In this document: positions 63,434-64,000 of the stretch, in pieces
How positions within the stretch are numbered: position 1 is the stretch's first letter
Layout of the letters: each line of letters starts with the position of its first letter
Origin: Chlorella sp. KRBP
Taxonomy: Eukaryota > Chlorophyta > Trebouxiophyceae > Chlorellales > Chlorellaceae
Direction of reading: 5' to 3'
Assembly: GCA_004335735.1 (NCBI GenBank)
Contig: QAXK01001512.1
Location: 1 to 64,000, forward strand
DNA length: 64,000 nt
Position numbers and translations under genes: made by a program
The notes under the pieces: generated by a model
Databases searched by the model: none
Seen by the model: only the letters and a program-made list of their open reading frames with translations
Told to the model about the DNA's origin: nothing

Positions 63434-64000
63434 CCACACCGCTGCACGGCCTCCTCGGCGCCGACCCCGTCGTCGCCACCTCGGGCGTCGCCCTCTTCGC
63501 CGACGCGCTGCGCGACCAGGCCGTCCCCGTCCTCGACGCCGGCTGGCGACCCCCGATGCCCGGCACCGAGGCCCACCTCGCCCGGGTCATGGGCGACCCC
63601 CGTCGCGAGGACGCGAACGCCACCGCGCTGGCCCGGATGACCTCTGCGGAGGCGGTGCTCGTCGACGTGGCCCCGGCCTCCGAGGCGCTCGGCCTCGAGC
63701 GCGGCACCTTCCTGCACGCCGGTCCGCCCATCGAGTGGCAGCGCGCCTCCGGCCCCCTGCGCGGGGCGCTCGTCGGCGCGGTGCTCCTCGAAGGCCTCGC
63801 CGACACCCCCGAGGAGGCCGAACGCCGGCTCGAGGCAGGGGAGTTCGCGCTCGAGCCGTGCCACCACCGCGGCGCCGTCGGGCCGATGGCCGGAGTCGTC
63901 AGCCCGTCGATGTGGGTGTACGTGCTGCGCGACGAGGTCCACGGCAACACCTCGTGGTGCTCGCTCAACGAGGGCCTCGGCAAGGTCCTGCGCTACGGCG
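63430..64000 (+). CDS. DUF1116 protein (AllG-like), cut by right edge
   Basis: The first 190 codons of a DUF1116 protein, E. coli YlbE/AllG, third subunit of the carbamoyltransferase. Family motifs near the cut are PCHHRGAVGPMAGVVSPSMWV and NTSWCSLNEGLGKVLRYG; the full family length is about 420-470 residues, so more than half lies beyond the window. The ATG overlaps the fdrA stop (ATGA). What follows outside the window, for example allantoin genes or an amidase, would decide between substrates. Confidence 0.92.
   Translation, partial: MTTPLHGLLGADPVVATSGVALFADALRDQAVPVLDAGWRPPMPGTEAHLARVMGDPRREDANATALARMTSAEAVLVDVAPASEALGLERGTFLHAGPPIEWQRASGPLRGALVGAVLLEGLADTPEEAERRLEAGEFALEPCHHRGAVGPMAGVVSPSMWVYVLRDEVHGNTSWCSLNEGLGKVLRYG

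Noticed and set aside
61101..64000. Ordinary allantoin degradation locus
   Set aside because: The FdrA set fits, but no allantoinase, allantoate amidohydrolase or ureidoglycolate dehydrogenase is seen anywhere in the window. It stays possible if they lie to the right.
1..64000. Mobile elements, prophage, CRISPR arrays, tRNA or rRNA genes
   Set aside because: I looked for transposase or integrase motifs, attachment-site-like tRNA ends, regularly spaced repeats and cloverleaf-like sequences and found none.

Overview
The window is very GC-rich DNA with dense coding, many GTG starts and a strong actinobacterial gene content (PspC-type sensor kinase, DUF6350-purN-purH order, PcrA with a C-terminal Tudor-like domain, PucR, PadR and PPOX-type genes). 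It is most simply a chromosomal segment of a free-living Actinomycetota, perhaps Micrococcales/Intrasporangiaceae-like; the family is a guess. I see no tRNA, rRNA, CRISPR array, phage gene or insertion sequence. At least 17 genes have a TANNNT-like hexamer exactly 6 nt before their start codon, which indicates widespread leaderless transcription. Inside operons, ATGA, GTGA or TGATG overlaps are the rule.  Left part (1-31 kb), mostly housekeeping and envelope genes: a NUDIX hydrolase; a PspC/LiaF-like membrane pair divergent from a PspC-histidine kinase and LuxR regulator; quinone reductase, GNAT acetyltransferase, family-5 uracil-DNA glycosylase, D-amino-acid oxidase, POT peptide transporter, ArfB and a stand-alone LigD polymerase; a PadR regulator with two tandem paralogous membrane proteins; pcrA; an M23 peptidase and a lipase; two secreted peptidases (M4, M28) sharing one C-terminal domain; sucCD; an ECF sigma factor with a membrane partner; DUF6350-purN-PPOX; and a clear ZTP riboswitch in front of purH.  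Right part (31-64 kb), a catabolic regulon interleaved with unrelated genes. Its units are: (a) CoA transferase, carbamate kinase, ring-opening amidohydrolase (barbiturase/cyanuric acid hydrolase family), YqcI/YcgG and DUF1989, all leftward; (b) hydantoinase/oxoprolinase HyuA-HyuB; (c) a molybdenum hydroxylase (FAD, 2Fe-2S and Mo subunits) with CoxG and a carbon-nitrogen hydrolase; (d) an NCS2 uracil/xanthine permease; (e) a PucR regulator divergent from DUF2877-FdrA-DUF1116, the last gene running off the right edge. FdrA/DUF1116/DUF2877 is the E. coli AllFGH oxamate carbamoyltransferase set, which works with a carbamate kinase. No allantoin genes are seen here; a barbiturase-family enzyme sits with the kinase instead.  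My main inference is an ATP-recovering oxidative pyrimidine pathway: uptake by the permease, oxidation of uracil to barbiturate by the Mo hydroxylase, ring opening to ureidomalonate, phosphorolysis to malonamate plus carbamoyl phosphate by the FdrA complex, ATP formation by the kinase, amide hydrolysis by the carbon-nitrogen hydrolase, and CoA activation of malonate. Each family assignment is well supported; the chain of substrates is a hypothesis. Between these units lie a TetR-controlled operon with twin palindromic operators, a secreted M36 metalloprotease, a GH25 lysozyme, flotillin plus NfeD, a tiny Tudor-like protein, a 2H phosphoesterase and an SGNH lipoprotein.
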